Source: RBG-13-51-18 sp963739395 (GTDB taxonomy: Bacteria; Chloroflexota; Dehalococcoidia; Dehalococcoidales; RBG-16-60-22). Taken from it: DNA of 64,000 nt. Location: NCBI GenBank assembly GCA_963739395.1, contig CAVUAE010000001.1:1054001-1118000 (forward strand). Reading direction: 5' to 3'. Below are positions 26,145 through 35,727 of the stretch, piece after piece. Each line of letters begins with the position of its first letter. The stretch's first letter is position 1. Under the pieces are notes generated by a model that had not been told where the DNA came from, searched no databases, and worked only from the letters and a program-made list of their open reading frames with translations. A program made the translations under genes and the position numbers.

Positions 26145-28058
26145 TTACACTTCTGTCGCCGCGATCTCAAACTGACTATAGTAAAGCGAGGCGTAGAAGC
26201 CGTTAGCCGCAAGCAATTCTTCGTGTTTACCTTGCTCCACGATATCGCCGTCCCTCACTACCAATATGATATCGGCGTTGCGGATGGTTGATAACCGGTG
26301 GGCAATAACGAATGCGGTGCGGTCTTTCGTCAAATCCTCCATGGCTTTCTGTATCAGCAATTCCGTCCTCGTATCTACGGAGCTGGTCGCCTCATCGAGT
26401 ATCAATATCTTCGGGTCGGCGAGGAAGGCGCGCGCGATGGTGACCAGCTGCTTCTGACCCTGTGATATATTGGTCGTTTCTTCGTTAAGCTCCATGTCGT
26501 AGCCATGCGGTAATGCGTGCACGAAGGCGTCAACGTAAGCCATTTTTGCGGCGGCTTTGACCTGTTCATCCGTTGCCTTAAAGTTGCCGTACCGTATATT
26601 TTCCTTGATGGTGCCGTTAAAAAGCCAGGTATCCTGCAAGACCATCCCGAACATCTCCCGCAGGTCTTCACGCTTCATCTTTCTAATGTCTACCCCGTCT
26701 ACGTAAATTCTGCCGCTATTGACGTCGTAAAAGCGCATCAGGAGTTTCACCAGCGTCGTCTTGCCAGCGCCTGTCGGACCGACGATAGCCACTTTTTGTC
26801 CGGGTTTGATATCCGCGGAGAAATTATTGATAACAATTTTGTCCGGGTTGTATCCGAAGTGCACTTTATCAAAAGCAACATGGCCGGATACTTTTTCCAG
26901 TTTTACCGCATCAACCGCGTCAGGTATTTCCTCTTCCTCATCGAAGAAAGCAAACACGCGTTCGGCGGCCGCGGCGGTGGACTGTAACATGTTGGCGATA
27001 CTAGACGTTTGGTTAACAGTCTGAGTAAACTGCCTGACGTAGGAAGTGAAGGCAACGATATCACCCACCTGGATGACTTTTTTCACTGCGAGATAACCGC
27101 CTAAGATAGCCACACCGATATACCCTAGGTTACTCAAGAAAGTCATCACCGGCATCATCGCCGTCCCGAAAAATTGTGATTTCCATCCTGCGTCATAAAG
27201 CTCATTATTCAAACCGTCAAATTGCTGAATCGATTTCTCTTCACCGTTGTAAGCCTTCATGACGGTATGAGCGCCGAACATCTCCTCGATATGCCCGTTG
27301 ACATGCCCGAGAAAATCCTGGTTCTTTTTATAATATTTTTGTGTTCTCTTAACAATAAACATGACCAATAAAAGGGCGATAGGTAGTATGACGAAGGCTA
27401 CCAAAGTCATCAACCAGCTTATCCAGAGCATCATCGCCAAGGTGCCAAGGAGGGACATGATAGTAGCTACTACCGTCGAAAGGTTCGTAGTTAGTGAGGT
27501 GCCTACCGTCTCTATGTCGTTGATAAGAAGGCTTAATACTTCACCGTGAGTCTTCTTATCAAAGTATTTTAAAGGCAAGCGACTTATTTTTTCTGCCAAT
27601 CTATTACGCAGGTCATAGGTCATTTTTATGGCGATGGTGGACATCACCCAGCCTTGTATATAGGTAAATATCATGCTGGCAAGATAGAAACCAAGTAAAA
27701 GTAGCATGGTTCTGCCGATGGCATCGAAATCTATACCAGCGCCCGGCACGCCACTCATTTTAGCCATTACGCCGGCAAAGATTGTAGTTGTGGCATCACC
27801 GATAATTTTAGGCCCCACGATGCCAAAAACCGTACCTGCTACAGAAATTATCAGCGTGAAGATAATGGCATAACGGTAAGGCTTGATAAACTGCCAAAGT
27901 CTCTTCATTGTGACCATGAAGTCCTTTGGCTTTTCTCCCGGCATAGCCATTGGCCCATGCCCACCCCCTGGTCCTCTGCGTCCAGCTCCGCGCATAGGTC
28001 CCCCCGGAGGTGCTCCTGGTGGTGGGCCCCCACCCATGAATTGATACGGGAACTTCAT
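26145..28058 (-). CDS. ABC exporter half-transporter, second subunit
   Basis: A 637-residue multidrug/lipid-type exporter: Gly/Pro-rich N-terminal tail (about 1-45), six transmembrane helices (about 60-350) and a nucleotide-binding domain with Walker A GPTGAGKTT, signature ISQGQKQ and Walker B ILILDEATSS with the catalytic Glu. Its start overlaps the stop of the next subunit by 4 nt (ATGA), so the two are made in equal amounts. It is the catalytically complete subunit of a heterodimer. Regulated by the MarR protein at the head of the operon. Confidence 0.95.
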   Translation of the reverse strand: MKFPYQFMGGGPPPGAPPGGPMRGAGRRGPGGGHGPMAMPGEKPKDFMVTMKRLWQFIKPYRYAIIFTLIISVAGTVFGIVGPKIIGDATTTIFAGVMAKMSGVPGAGIDFDAIGRTMLLLLGFYLASMIFTYIQGWVMSTIAIKMTYDLRNRLAEKISRLPLKYFDKKTHGEVLSLLINDIETVGTSLTTNLSTVVATIMSLLGTLAMMLWISWLMTLVAFVILPIALLLVMFIVKRTQKYYKKNQDFLGHVNGHIEEMFGAHTVMKAYNGEEKSIQQFDGLNNELYDAGWKSQFFGTAMMPVMTFLSNLGYIGVAILGGYLAVKKVIQVGDIVAFTSYVRQFTQTVNQTSSIANMLQSTAAAAERVFAFFDEEEEIPDAVDAVKLEKVSGHVAFDKVHFGYNPDKIVINNFSADIKPGQKVAIVGPTGAGKTTLVKLLMRFYDVNSGRIYVDGVDIRKMKREDLREMFGMVLQDTWLFNGTIKENIRYGNFKATDEQVKAAAKMAYVDAFVHALPHGYDMELNEETTNISQGQKQLVTIARAFLADPKILILDEATSSVDTRTELLIQKAMEDLTKDRTAFVIAHRLSTIRNADIILVVRDGDIVEQGKHEELLAANGFYASLYYSQFEIAATEV

Positions 28059-30280
28059 TGAGATAGTTCCTCCTTGGTCAGCTGGGACTGGGCGATTTCA
28101 CGATAAACTTCACAGGTCTCCATGAGCTCTTTATGCTTGCCGATGCCGACGACTACACCATGGTCCAGTACGACAATCTGGTCAGAGCCCATGATGGTGC
28201 TTATACGCTGTGTTACAATCAACACCGTAGCATTATTGGTTTCCCGGCGTAACGCTCTTCGAAGCGCCGCATCGGTGGTGTAATCCAGCGATGAAAAACT
28301 ATCATCAAAGATAAAAACCTCTGGTTGTTTCGCCAGCGCTCTGGCTATGGATAATCGCTGCTTCTGCCCGCCGGAGAGATTCATACCGCCCTGCGCCACT
28401 GCGGTTTCCCATCCTTCCTTGTTTTCCTTGATGAAATCCAGGGCTTGTGCCGTTGTCGCAAATTTCTCTAAATCTTTATCGGTGGCGTTTTCATTGGCGT
28501 ACCTGATATTACTGGCAATGGTGCCGGAAAACAGCAGCGTTTTTTGCGCCACGTACCCGATTTTTTCCCGCAGGTCGTGCTGTGTTACTTGGCGTACATC
28601 GACGCCATCGACGAGGAGGCTGCCGCCAGTGACGTCGTAAAAGCGCGGGATAAGGTTAATCAATGTCGACTTCCCGCTGCCGGTACTCCCGATGACTGCC
28701 GTGGTCTGGCCGGGCTGCATCGTAAAAGAAATATTTTTCAGTAAGTCATCTTCGGCGCTCGGATAGCGGAAAGAAACGTTTTTAAATTCCACCAACCCCT
28801 TGTTTTCGCCGTTATATTTTCGCGGTTCTTTCGGGTCTTTAATAACCGGGTCGGTATCTATCACTTCGTTAATACGCTGGACGGAAACAAGAGCACGCGG
28901 TAACATGACAAAAACCATCGCTACCATCAGGAAGGCCGAAACTATCTGCATGGTATATTGCATGAACGCTATCATATCACCAAGCTGTATATTGCCAGCG
29001 TCTATTTGATGTGCTCCGACCCAGAGGATAGTAAGCGTCACCAGACTCATAACCAGGTTCAATACCGGCATCAATAGCACCTGGACGCGAGTGATGAATA
29101 GATTCACCTTGGTTAAATCTTTATTGGCGTTGTCGAACTTGTTTTCCTCGTGCTTTTGCGTATTAAATGCGCGGATAACCATCAAGCCGGAGAGAATTTC
29201 CCGCATCACCCGGTTAACTTTATCTATGAGTTTTTGTATAATTTTAAACTTGGGTACGGCGATAATAAGCAATACGCCAATCAACATCAGAATCGCTATA
29301 ACCGCCGCCGCGATTATCCAGGTCATTGATACTTCACTGCCGATAACTTTAATAATACCCCCGATACCCATTAACGGTGCGTAGAAGACGATTCTAAAAA
29401 GCATCACCAGCAACATCTGCACCTGCGAGATATCATTGGTTGACCTTGTAATGAGAGACGCCGTAGAAAATTTATCAAACTCAGTATTGGAGAAGCTCTC
29501 AACCTTTTCGAATATCCATTTTCTCAAATTTCTACCAAGTCCGGCAGCCACCCGCGCTGATAAGAAACCTACTACTACGGAACAAACCGCTCCTGCCAGG
29601 GTAATCAAGAGCATGATGCCCCCCACCAGTAGGATGTATCTCGTCTGTATGCCAACAACGTCTAAACCGATGGCTTTATATTCGTTAGAGACGTAGACAA
29701 CCGCCATCTGCGAAATGGCTTTTTCTGGAACAGCAGCAAGACTCATGTTGGTTGAGCTTGCCATCGCCGCTTTTTGTTCCGGGGTTAACTTAGCGAATAC
29801 GGTAAAGGGGTCGGTCCCTGCCGGGACGGTAATGCCCATATGTTCAAATATAGCCGTGCCCTGTTGCTCTATTATAGAAACGATTAATTCCGACTTACTG
29901 AAAATGCTATCCAGTTTGGAAATATCAGTTTGCTCATTCGGTTTGAGGATGTAAATTTCACCGTAAACTAGGGCAGGGTAGGTATCAATATAGGAGATAT
30001 ATTCTTCATTGGAAAGAGTTTGCCTACTTAGTTGTACGTAATTAGGAGCGACAATGTCTTTATCACTATCACTCATAAATAGTGCCAGCTTATCAAACTC
30101 GCTGGCGCGTATCGCTTCCGGCACGGAGTTTTCGATACCGTTATACTGAATACCGACGTTAACGATATTTGCCATATACCCCGGCAACGCCAGGTCGGCT
30201 TGCGCCTGGATGAACAGCAGGACGAAAATCGCCACCAGCGACCAGATAAATGGTTTGAGGTGTTTGATGAGTTTTAACAT
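28055..30280 (-). CDS. ABC exporter half-transporter, first subunit, with extracytoplasmic insert
   Basis: A 741-residue ABC exporter. After the first membrane helix (about 10-28) there is a long polar insert (about 40-210) that should lie outside the membrane before helix 2 (about 215-240). The nucleotide-binding domain has Walker A GSTGSGKST and signature LSGGQKQR, but Walker B reads VFIFDDSFSS, with Asp in place of the catalytic Glu, so this is the degenerate site of a heterodimeric pump. The ATG overlaps the marR stop by 1 nt (TAATG). Partner is the subunit at 26145-28058. Confidence 0.95.
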   Translation of the reverse strand: MLKLIKHLKPFIWSLVAIFVLLFIQAQADLALPGYMANIVNVGIQYNGIENSVPEAIRASEFDKLALFMSDSDKDIVAPNYVQLSRQTLSNEEYISYIDTYPALVYGEIYILKPNEQTDISKLDSIFSKSELIVSIIEQQGTAIFEHMGITVPAGTDPFTVFAKLTPEQKAAMASSTNMSLAAVPEKAISQMAVVYVSNEYKAIGLDVVGIQTRYILLVGGIMLLITLAGAVCSVVVGFLSARVAAGLGRNLRKWIFEKVESFSNTEFDKFSTASLITRSTNDISQVQMLLVMLFRIVFYAPLMGIGGIIKVIGSEVSMTWIIAAAVIAILMLIGVLLIIAVPKFKIIQKLIDKVNRVMREILSGLMVIRAFNTQKHEENKFDNANKDLTKVNLFITRVQVLLMPVLNLVMSLVTLTILWVGAHQIDAGNIQLGDMIAFMQYTMQIVSAFLMVAMVFVMLPRALVSVQRINEVIDTDPVIKDPKEPRKYNGENKGLVEFKNVSFRYPSAEDDLLKNISFTMQPGQTTAVIGSTGSGKSTLINLIPRFYDVTGGSLLVDGVDVRQVTQHDLREKIGYVAQKTLLFSGTIASNIRYANENATDKDLEKFATTAQALDFIKENKEGWETAVAQGGMNLSGGQKQRLSIARALAKQPEVFIFDDSFSSLDYTTDAALRRALRRETNNATVLIVTQRISTIMGSDQIVVLDHGVVVGIGKHKELMETCEVYREIAQSQLTKEELSQ

Positions 30281-30726
30281 TAATCCTTAGCCTTCATTTC
30301 GTGGTAAGTATCCATTTTAGTGAAAAGCTTTATTAGTTGTTTAATTTCATCGTTAGTTAGAGGCTCGAAAATTTTTGACATCGCTGCTATATGCATCTTC
30401 CGCATTTGCTCTTGTTGACTTTTTGCCAGATCGGTAATTTTCAATAAAACGACACGCCTATCGTTGGGGTCGCCCTCGCGTGTCACCAAACCTTTCTCCA
30501 CCAACGGGTCAACGAACTGGGTTACTGCGCCGGGTGTAATGTTGGAGCGGTCCGCCAGCTCTGTGGCTGATATTCCTTTAGGACTGGCGGCGATGGTAAA
30601 AAGCAGGTGTATCTGGGGCGGTCCTAATTTTTGTTCAGGGGGCGGACTGGGGTGACGAACATGCCGCATCACCGACATCATGCTGTGAATAGCAGTTTGC
30701 AATAAGTCTTCTCTATTTCTTTCCAT
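30280..30726 (-). CDS. MarR-family transcriptional regulator
   Basis: A 148-residue winged-helix regulator. The recognition helix region is ATELADRSNITPGAVTQFVDPLVEKGLVTRE, given here as residues about 60-90, followed by the wing DRRVVLLKIT. MarR proteins usually repress their own operon and are released by small aromatic ligands. It heads a marR-ABC-ABC operon with overlapping genes and is likely the local repressor; an inverted repeat covers the -10 of the promoter at 30798-30826. Confidence 0.93.
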   Translation of the reverse strand: MERNREDLLQTAIHSMMSVMRHVRHPSPPPEQKLGPPQIHLLFTIAASPKGISATELADRSNITPGAVTQFVDPLVEKGLVTREGDPNDRRVVLLKITDLAKSQQEQMRKMHIAAMSKIFEPLTNDEIKQLIKLFTKMDTYHEMKAKD

Positions 30727-30782
30727 AATCGTGTATCAAAGCAGTTTATATTGGGATTATTTATCAGTAAAGAACGTTAATC

Positions 30783-30826
30783 CTTTAGTTACTTAATAAT
30801 TTAGCACCTAAAGCAAAAATTGTCAA
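30783..30826 (-). promoter_or_regulatory. promoter and candidate MarR operator
   Basis: Minus strand: -35 TTGACA (30821-30826), 17-nt spacer, -10 TAAATT (30798-30803). The inverted repeat CTTTAG (30783-30788) ... CTAAAG (30808-30813) brackets the -10, a position suited to autorepression. Confidence 0.65.
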
Positions 30827-30879
30827 TAGTACTTATACTATAAATTGCCTGAAAATTCTAGGTAAAAATACTGAATTTA

Positions 30880-31131
30880 TTAAACAAGACCCGCTTCGTT
30901 GAGTTTCTCTTCCAACACGGCATTACTCGGCTCAACCAGTACCGAGCCATCCGGGAAGACAATCGTCGGTACGCTCTTAAAGCCTTTGTTTACCTTTTCT
31001 ACATAAGCGACAGCTTCCTTATCCTGCTCGATATCGTGCCAGGTGAACTCAATCTTGTGTTGACTAAAGATTCTTTTAGCTCGCGCACAGTCAGGACACC
31101 ATTGCGTGCCGTACATATGTATTTGTTTCAT
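30880..31131 (-). CDS. glutaredoxin-like thiol-disulfide reductase
   Basis: An 83-residue thioredoxin-fold protein of the NrdH/mycoredoxin/glutaredoxin group. The active site is CPDC (about 12-15), with the cis-Pro segment VPTIVFPDG (about 55-63). The CPDC form suggests reduction by a low-molecular-weight thiol or thioredoxin reductase. A strong hairpin (31160-31189) separates it from the FAD oxidase upstream. Confidence 0.9.
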   Translation of the reverse strand: MKQIHMYGTQWCPDCARAKRIFSQHKIEFTWHDIEQDKEAVAYVEKVNKGFKSVPTIVFPDGSVLVEPSNAVLEEKLNEAGLV

Positions 31132-31154
31132 ATAAACTCTGATTACATTTTAGC

Positions 31155-31189
31155 AAAAATTAAGGGGGAGTGGTATCACTCCCCCTTAA
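31155..31189 (-). terminator. terminator of the FAD-oxidase/Fe-S operon
   Basis: Thirteen-base-pair perfect stem TTAAGGGGGAGTG / CACTCCCCCTTAA (31160-31189) with a 4-nt loop, followed on the minus strand by TTTTT. Confidence 0.88.
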
Positions 31190-31256
31190 AAACGGATTCT
31201 TCGCTATGGTTCGATATACTCACCACGAGCGCTCAGAATGACAAATCAAACGATGC

Positions 31257-32726
31257 TTAAACCAGTGCGCCACCCTCCGGCGATACGCCGTTGGGGTCGA
31301 TGGTTTTTATCAGCTTTCGCCACCATAGATGATAATTAGATAAAGCTGGCCCGATTTCGTCCTGCGGTCCCATCGTACTGGCGAAGTAGCTCTCCTTGAA
31401 AGCTCGTATTGTCTGCTCTTTTTGCCATTCTTCAACGGCTTTCTTGGCGACAGGGTTCTGGGGGTCGAATTTACAGAAAATTTCTGTCTTACCCAAGTGC
31501 CCCTGCTCGACACCCCACCCGAAGAAAGCCCCGCCGTCATCCACGATTAAGCCTTTTTTAATTAAAGGCTCTTTAGCTTTACCGGCGCCGATAGCCCACT
31601 TAATCGTCAGGTCTCGCTGTCCCATGATGGGGATGGAGTTGAAGGCGCCGCCAGCGCGGAAAGTCTCTCTGATAGAAGCCGAAATTCTGATACACTGGCA
31701 CAGCAGGATGCCTTCGATTTCCGGGTCTTCGACCGATTTTAGAGACTTGCCGCCGTTTTCTTTGACGATTTTTTCTAGCACCTTTTTCTTGAATTCAAAG
31801 TCGTCCGCAGAGTTGCCGCCAATGATAACGAAAAAGCCGGGACCCTGCACTTCTTTACTCATTTTTGCAAAGACTTCTTCCTCTTCCTCGTTACAGGTGG
31901 TGATGTTGCAGGCAACCATGGCGGCGTTGAAGCCCATCAGCTCATAACAAATTTCGTTTTCGCCGAGTTTAATTTCAGCATTCCACATTTTCTCTACAGA
32001 TGGAAAGCTGTAGTAACGCGCCATCATATTTGCGGGAATTTCTTTTAGAGTGTATTTCGGAGAATGCCCTTGAATCGGGAAGGCGGCTGGACCCGGCCAG
32101 TGATAAAGCTTTATTGCGGCTTTAGTGAATACACCCGGTGTTACGCCCGGCGGTACAGCGCTGGTGAGAATAGCTCTTAAAGAAGGACCCGGCCCATCGC
32201 CGCAGAACCAATCATCCGAAGAACCAAGCGCGCCCGTTCGGACGATATCGCCTTCCGGGGTGACCCATTCTATCGCCAGGTGGTTGCGGTCGTCGCCGCT
32301 GGTGGTCTGGTCCATGTGGCCGTGACCCCTTAGCATCGCCGCGCAGTTAGTACCGGCACCTTTAATACAGAAATTCAAGCCGCGTTTCATAAGCTCGGCT
32401 TGTAACTCCGCGGAAATAACGTAAGGCTCGACCACGGCATACATGTTTTTCTCGTTAATTTCAATAATGTGGTTCATCCGACGCAAATCGAGGAGAATGA
32501 TATCTTTGGGGAACATGCCGGACCAACCAGTACAGATAGGCCGGAACATCTTCTTGAATTTATTGCATAGCTTAACACAGGCTTGCACCTCCGCGGTGTC
32601 CTTGGGGAGAATCACGGCGGCGAACTCTGTATTGTAATACGCCGGCATAATCGACGGGTCACTGCAGATATTCTCGACGCCCACGACATCTTCAAAAGCC
32701 TTATATTGTTCTTTCGTTAACGCCAT
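31257..32726 (-). CDS. FAD-binding oxidoreductase (GlcD/VAO type)
   Basis: A 489-residue flavoprotein of the vanillyl-alcohol-oxidase/PCMH fold. The FAD-binding half is recognisable by ILPKDTAEVQACVKLCNKF, YAVVEPYV and the FAD loop near GHGHMDQTTSGDD; the C-terminal half is the substrate cap. It likely oxidises a 2-hydroxy acid or similar compound and passes electrons to the Fe-S protein encoded just upstream. I use ATG 32726, with GGGGG 8 nt upstream; an earlier reading to 32768 would overlap the Fe-S gene. Last gene of a three-gene operon. Confidence 0.88.
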   Translation of the reverse strand: MALTKEQYKAFEDVVGVENICSDPSIMPAYYNTEFAAVILPKDTAEVQACVKLCNKFKKMFRPICTGWSGMFPKDIILLDLRRMNHIIEINEKNMYAVVEPYVISAELQAELMKRGLNFCIKGAGTNCAAMLRGHGHMDQTTSGDDRNHLAIEWVTPEGDIVRTGALGSSDDWFCGDGPGPSLRAILTSAVPPGVTPGVFTKAAIKLYHWPGPAAFPIQGHSPKYTLKEIPANMMARYYSFPSVEKMWNAEIKLGENEICYELMGFNAAMVACNITTCNEEEEEVFAKMSKEVQGPGFFVIIGGNSADDFEFKKKVLEKIVKENGGKSLKSVEDPEIEGILLCQCIRISASIRETFRAGGAFNSIPIMGQRDLTIKWAIGAGKAKEPLIKKGLIVDDGGAFFGWGVEQGHLGKTEIFCKFDPQNPVAKKAVEEWQKEQTIRAFKESYFASTMGPQDEIGPALSNYHLWWRKLIKTIDPNGVSPEGGALV

Positions 32727-32742
32727 CTTCATATCCCCCTTT

Positions 32743-34008
32743 TTATATCGCCTTCTCGACAAGCTCAACGATATCGTAAACCTTTAGATTACTACCGCTT
32801 GCCTTAATGGCTTCGTTAAACGTCTTTTCGCACCAGGGGCAGGCAGTAACCAGCGCCTCGGCGCCCGTGGAAATAGCCTCATCGATTCTTTTTTGGGCAG
32901 TCCATTTAGCGAAGTCGGGATTGGACTCATTGACGCCGCCGCCAGCGCCGCAGCACCAGGAATATTCTTTTATTCTGGTCATTTCCGTGAGTTTGATACC
33001 GGGGATACTCTTGAGAACGTCTCGCGGCGGTTCATAGATGCCTTTAGTGCCGCGCCGGTATTCCTTCGGCGGGTCGAAGACGAACCTATCGCCCGGAATC
33101 TTCTTGCCCTGCCAGTGAATCCACGGTTCGCCCAGTCTGCCGAGTCGACACGGGTCATGGTAGGTAACGTTCAGGTTGACTTTCTTATTCAGTTTAAGCT
33201 TACTGGCTTTAATAAGGCGGTCAATGTATTCGGTAATATGCAGTACTTCCAGGCTACCCTTAAGGTTGAACTTATCATAGAGCACCTTGAAACTTTGGTA
33301 GCCGTCGGCGCAGCCGGTAACCAGCGTTTTCACGCCGGCTTTCTTAATCAGCGCCATGTTCTTTTTTGCCTGGACTAAAAATTCATCTTTATAGCCCATT
33401 TGGTAGGCGCGACCACCACAACAGGTCTCGGCATCACCAAATATGCCGAAGTTGACGCCCGCCTTTTGCAGTATCTTAGCGATAGCTTTAGCCAGCTTCT
33501 GGCTATCCTTGTCGTAACTTGTAAGACAGCCTACATGATAGAGGACATCCACTTTTGTTTTCGTGGCATCTTTAATACCCAATCCTGTTGCCCAGGCGCC
33601 GCGCTTGCCCTTGGGGGTGACCATCGAGCCTGTTTTTTTCAGGCCGGCAATAACCTTGTCCAAGGCAGGATTGGTCTTGCCGTCATCGTTGCACTTAATT
33701 CTAAATTCAGTTATCGGCTCGAGGACTTCCATGTCCATGGCGTAGTTACAGGAGACGCCGCAGGCGCCGCACAGCTGGCAGTTATAAACAACGTCAAGGA
33801 GCTTGGGCGTGTAATTCATGCCGTTCTTTAAAGCCGCAGCCCCGATATTCATCCTGCCGCCGCCGGAGTAAGCGTGAAAATTATATCTGGCGATGCTGGG
33901 ACATACGTATGAATATTCGCTTCCCTTAACTTTTTGCAAAGGTATGAATTTACAGGTCGAACATCGGCAGCACATCTCCATATCGCCCTTATATTGTTCT
34001 AGTCCCAT
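32743..34008 (-). CDS. (Fe-S)-binding CCG-domain protein (GlcF/HdrD-like)
   Basis: A 421-residue electron-transfer protein. The N-terminal part carries a Cys cluster CCRCSTCK...C and then CQLCGACGVSC, enough for one or two [4Fe-4S] clusters. Two CCG domains follow: HVGCLT...CCGG (about 155-205) and YHDPCR...WCCGAGGG (about 285-350), the type that binds a non-cubane or [4Fe-4S] cluster in heterodisulfide reductase and glycolate oxidase. It lies between two FAD oxidases and is the natural electron acceptor for one or both. AAGGAG precedes the ATG. Confidence 0.9.
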   Translation of the reverse strand: MGLEQYKGDMEMCCRCSTCKFIPLQKVKGSEYSYVCPSIARYNFHAYSGGGRMNIGAAALKNGMNYTPKLLDVVYNCQLCGACGVSCNYAMDMEVLEPITEFRIKCNDDGKTNPALDKVIAGLKKTGSMVTPKGKRGAWATGLGIKDATKTKVDVLYHVGCLTSYDKDSQKLAKAIAKILQKAGVNFGIFGDAETCCGGRAYQMGYKDEFLVQAKKNMALIKKAGVKTLVTGCADGYQSFKVLYDKFNLKGSLEVLHITEYIDRLIKASKLKLNKKVNLNVTYHDPCRLGRLGEPWIHWQGKKIPGDRFVFDPPKEYRRGTKGIYEPPRDVLKSIPGIKLTEMTRIKEYSWCCGAGGGVNESNPDFAKWTAQKRIDEAISTGAEALVTACPWCEKTFNEAIKASGSNLKVYDIVELVEKAI

Positions 34009-34048
34009 GTTCGCTCCTTCCTGAATTTATTTAATGTTTTATTCATGG

Positions 34049-35515
34049 TTAAAAGCACACTTTCCCCGGATTCATGACGTTGTTGGGGTCGAACATTTTC
34101 TTTAGCTTGTGTAACACAGCGACTGTAGCGGCATCGCGATTTAGAATCATACCAGCGCTTTCACCATATGGACGGGAAAAGAAAGCGCCTTGAGCTATAA
34201 GAGCTTTAATGGCTGCAGCGGCGAGGTCTTTTACACGTTTCGCTTCGCCGGTATTAGCGGGGTCGTAGAATAGATTGAACTCGCAGTGAACGCCCGTGCC
34301 CTGGACAATCGGCTGGATGTAAACGCCGACGTCCGAAGAAGGATAACCGGCTTTTTTCACCACGTCGAACATAGTCCCGATTAAGCCTTCGAGTTTATCG
34401 TTGATGGTTAAAAAGAAAACATCCTCGCAAGCGCCTTTATAGCGCAGTTTCCAGTAAGGTTCGGCAGAGGGTTGCTGAACGGTTTTTAATATCTCATTCG
34501 CCGAGACACTGCCGATGGCTTTAACTGCCTCCAGACCTAAGCGCTTGGTGATGTCGGTAACATCTTTAATATAAGTGCTGACTCTTTCCTCCGGGAGATA
34601 TTCATAGCCAGCGAGATTATAGAAAAGAATATATGGGGGTAAAGTGTCTTTAAGACTTTGATAATCTTTAGGCCATTTTTTGGCGAAGATAGACGACAGG
34701 TTGGTGTTATTGAGGATAAAGCATTCGTTGGCGATTCTTAGTCTGACCAGCCATGAAGCCAGCTCGAGCAACGTGCCGACATTGGCGGAGCCGACCATAA
34801 AAGGCTCCTCGAAACTGGGTAGTAGCTCGCACCGCATGGATGCCCAGGTCACGATACCCATCGTGCCTTGCGAGCCCTGGATAAGTCTGTGCCACGAAGC
34901 TACACCGGGTCCGTAAGGCGCTTTTTGCACGCCTCCAACCTTCCACTGTTGTTCTACGGTACCAGGTCCAGCGGCTTGACCGGTACGGAACTCGTCACCG
35001 CTGCCGAAAATCACCTCGACGCAAGCCAGCGGGTCGGTAATATCCCATTGGTACTTGGGCATGATAACCGGTTCTCGCTCGAGCAGACTGCCGATAACGG
35101 TCTTAGATTTTCTGGGTAGTAGCGGCATGTTGAGTCTGATGCCTTCTTTTTCCGCCGCTATTATTAGTTCGCCGAAGGTTACGCCTGGCTCGACCATCGC
35201 CACGCGGCGCGCCCGGTCGACGTTAATGATTTTATTCATCTTGCTTAAGTCAACAATAACCGCGCCGCCAATGCCGGGGACGGTATCGCCGCGGAAATGG
35301 GGCGGACCGGAGCTTACGGGCACCAGAGGGGTAGCAGTTTCGTTAGCCAACTTCACCAGCTTTTGCACGACACCGGTACTGGTCGGCTTGACCACGCACA
35401 CCGGCCTCACGGCATTAACGAAGCTTATGTCTTTGGAATATTCCTCCAAAGTCGCCTGGTCGTCTTTCACGTTGCTGACGCCGGCTATTTTCACTAGTTT
35501 TTGTTTTTCAATCAT
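34049..35515 (-). CDS. FAD-binding oxidoreductase (glycolate/lactate dehydrogenase GlcD type)
   Basis: A 488-residue FAD-linked oxidase. The PCMH-type FAD domain shows VVKPTSTGVVQKLVKLANE, PVSSGPPHFRGDT and VDLSKMNKI; the C-terminus FDPNNVMNPGKVCF is the classical end of GlcD-type proteins. First gene of an operon with the CCG protein and a second FAD oxidase. D- or L-2-hydroxy acids are the usual substrates; the true one is unknown. AAGGGGG precedes the ATG. Promoter at 35638-35666. Confidence 0.9.
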   Translation of the reverse strand: MIEKQKLVKIAGVSNVKDDQATLEEYSKDISFVNAVRPVCVVKPTSTGVVQKLVKLANETATPLVPVSSGPPHFRGDTVPGIGGAVIVDLSKMNKIINVDRARRVAMVEPGVTFGELIIAAEKEGIRLNMPLLPRKSKTVIGSLLEREPVIMPKYQWDITDPLACVEVIFGSGDEFRTGQAAGPGTVEQQWKVGGVQKAPYGPGVASWHRLIQGSQGTMGIVTWASMRCELLPSFEEPFMVGSANVGTLLELASWLVRLRIANECFILNNTNLSSIFAKKWPKDYQSLKDTLPPYILFYNLAGYEYLPEERVSTYIKDVTDITKRLGLEAVKAIGSVSANEILKTVQQPSAEPYWKLRYKGACEDVFFLTINDKLEGLIGTMFDVVKKAGYPSSDVGVYIQPIVQGTGVHCEFNLFYDPANTGEAKRVKDLAAAAIKALIAQGAFFSRPYGESAGMILNRDAATVAVLHKLKKMFDPNNVMNPGKVCF

Positions 35516-35637
35516 CTTTACCCCCTTTCACAATTCAAAAAAAACGCTATTGCGTAACACACCTGTATATATAATTTACATTGCGTTGGGAAATTTAAGT
35601 TAAGGCCGTTTCACTTACGCAAAATAGTATCCTAGTT

Positions 35638-35666
35638 ATAGTATTCTACCTAGTGTAGATTGTCAA
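35638..35666 (-). promoter_or_regulatory. promoter of the FAD-oxidase operon
   Basis: Minus strand: -35 TTGACA (35661-35666), 17-nt spacer, -10 TACTAT (35638-35643). ATAGTAT is repeated directly with 14-nt offset across the -10, a possible operator. It lies about 120 nt upstream of the first gene, leaving a long leader. Confidence 0.65.
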
Positions 35667-35727
35667 ATAATTGTGCACTACATTGAAAGTGGATATCGAT
35701 AATGCCCTTTCGGTGCTTTTTGTTTTA

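Noticed and set aside
31193..31245. Possible further repeat with ends GGATTCTTCG and CAGAATGAC
   Set aside because: The end resembles the repeat family, but no second copy with the same body occurs in the window, so it cannot be shown to be a repeat.
35550..35622. TTGCGTAA and TTACGCAA as an operator pair upstream of the FAD-oxidase operon
   Set aside because: The two sites are about 65 nt apart and only 8 bp long; chance in a 200-nt region is not unlikely.
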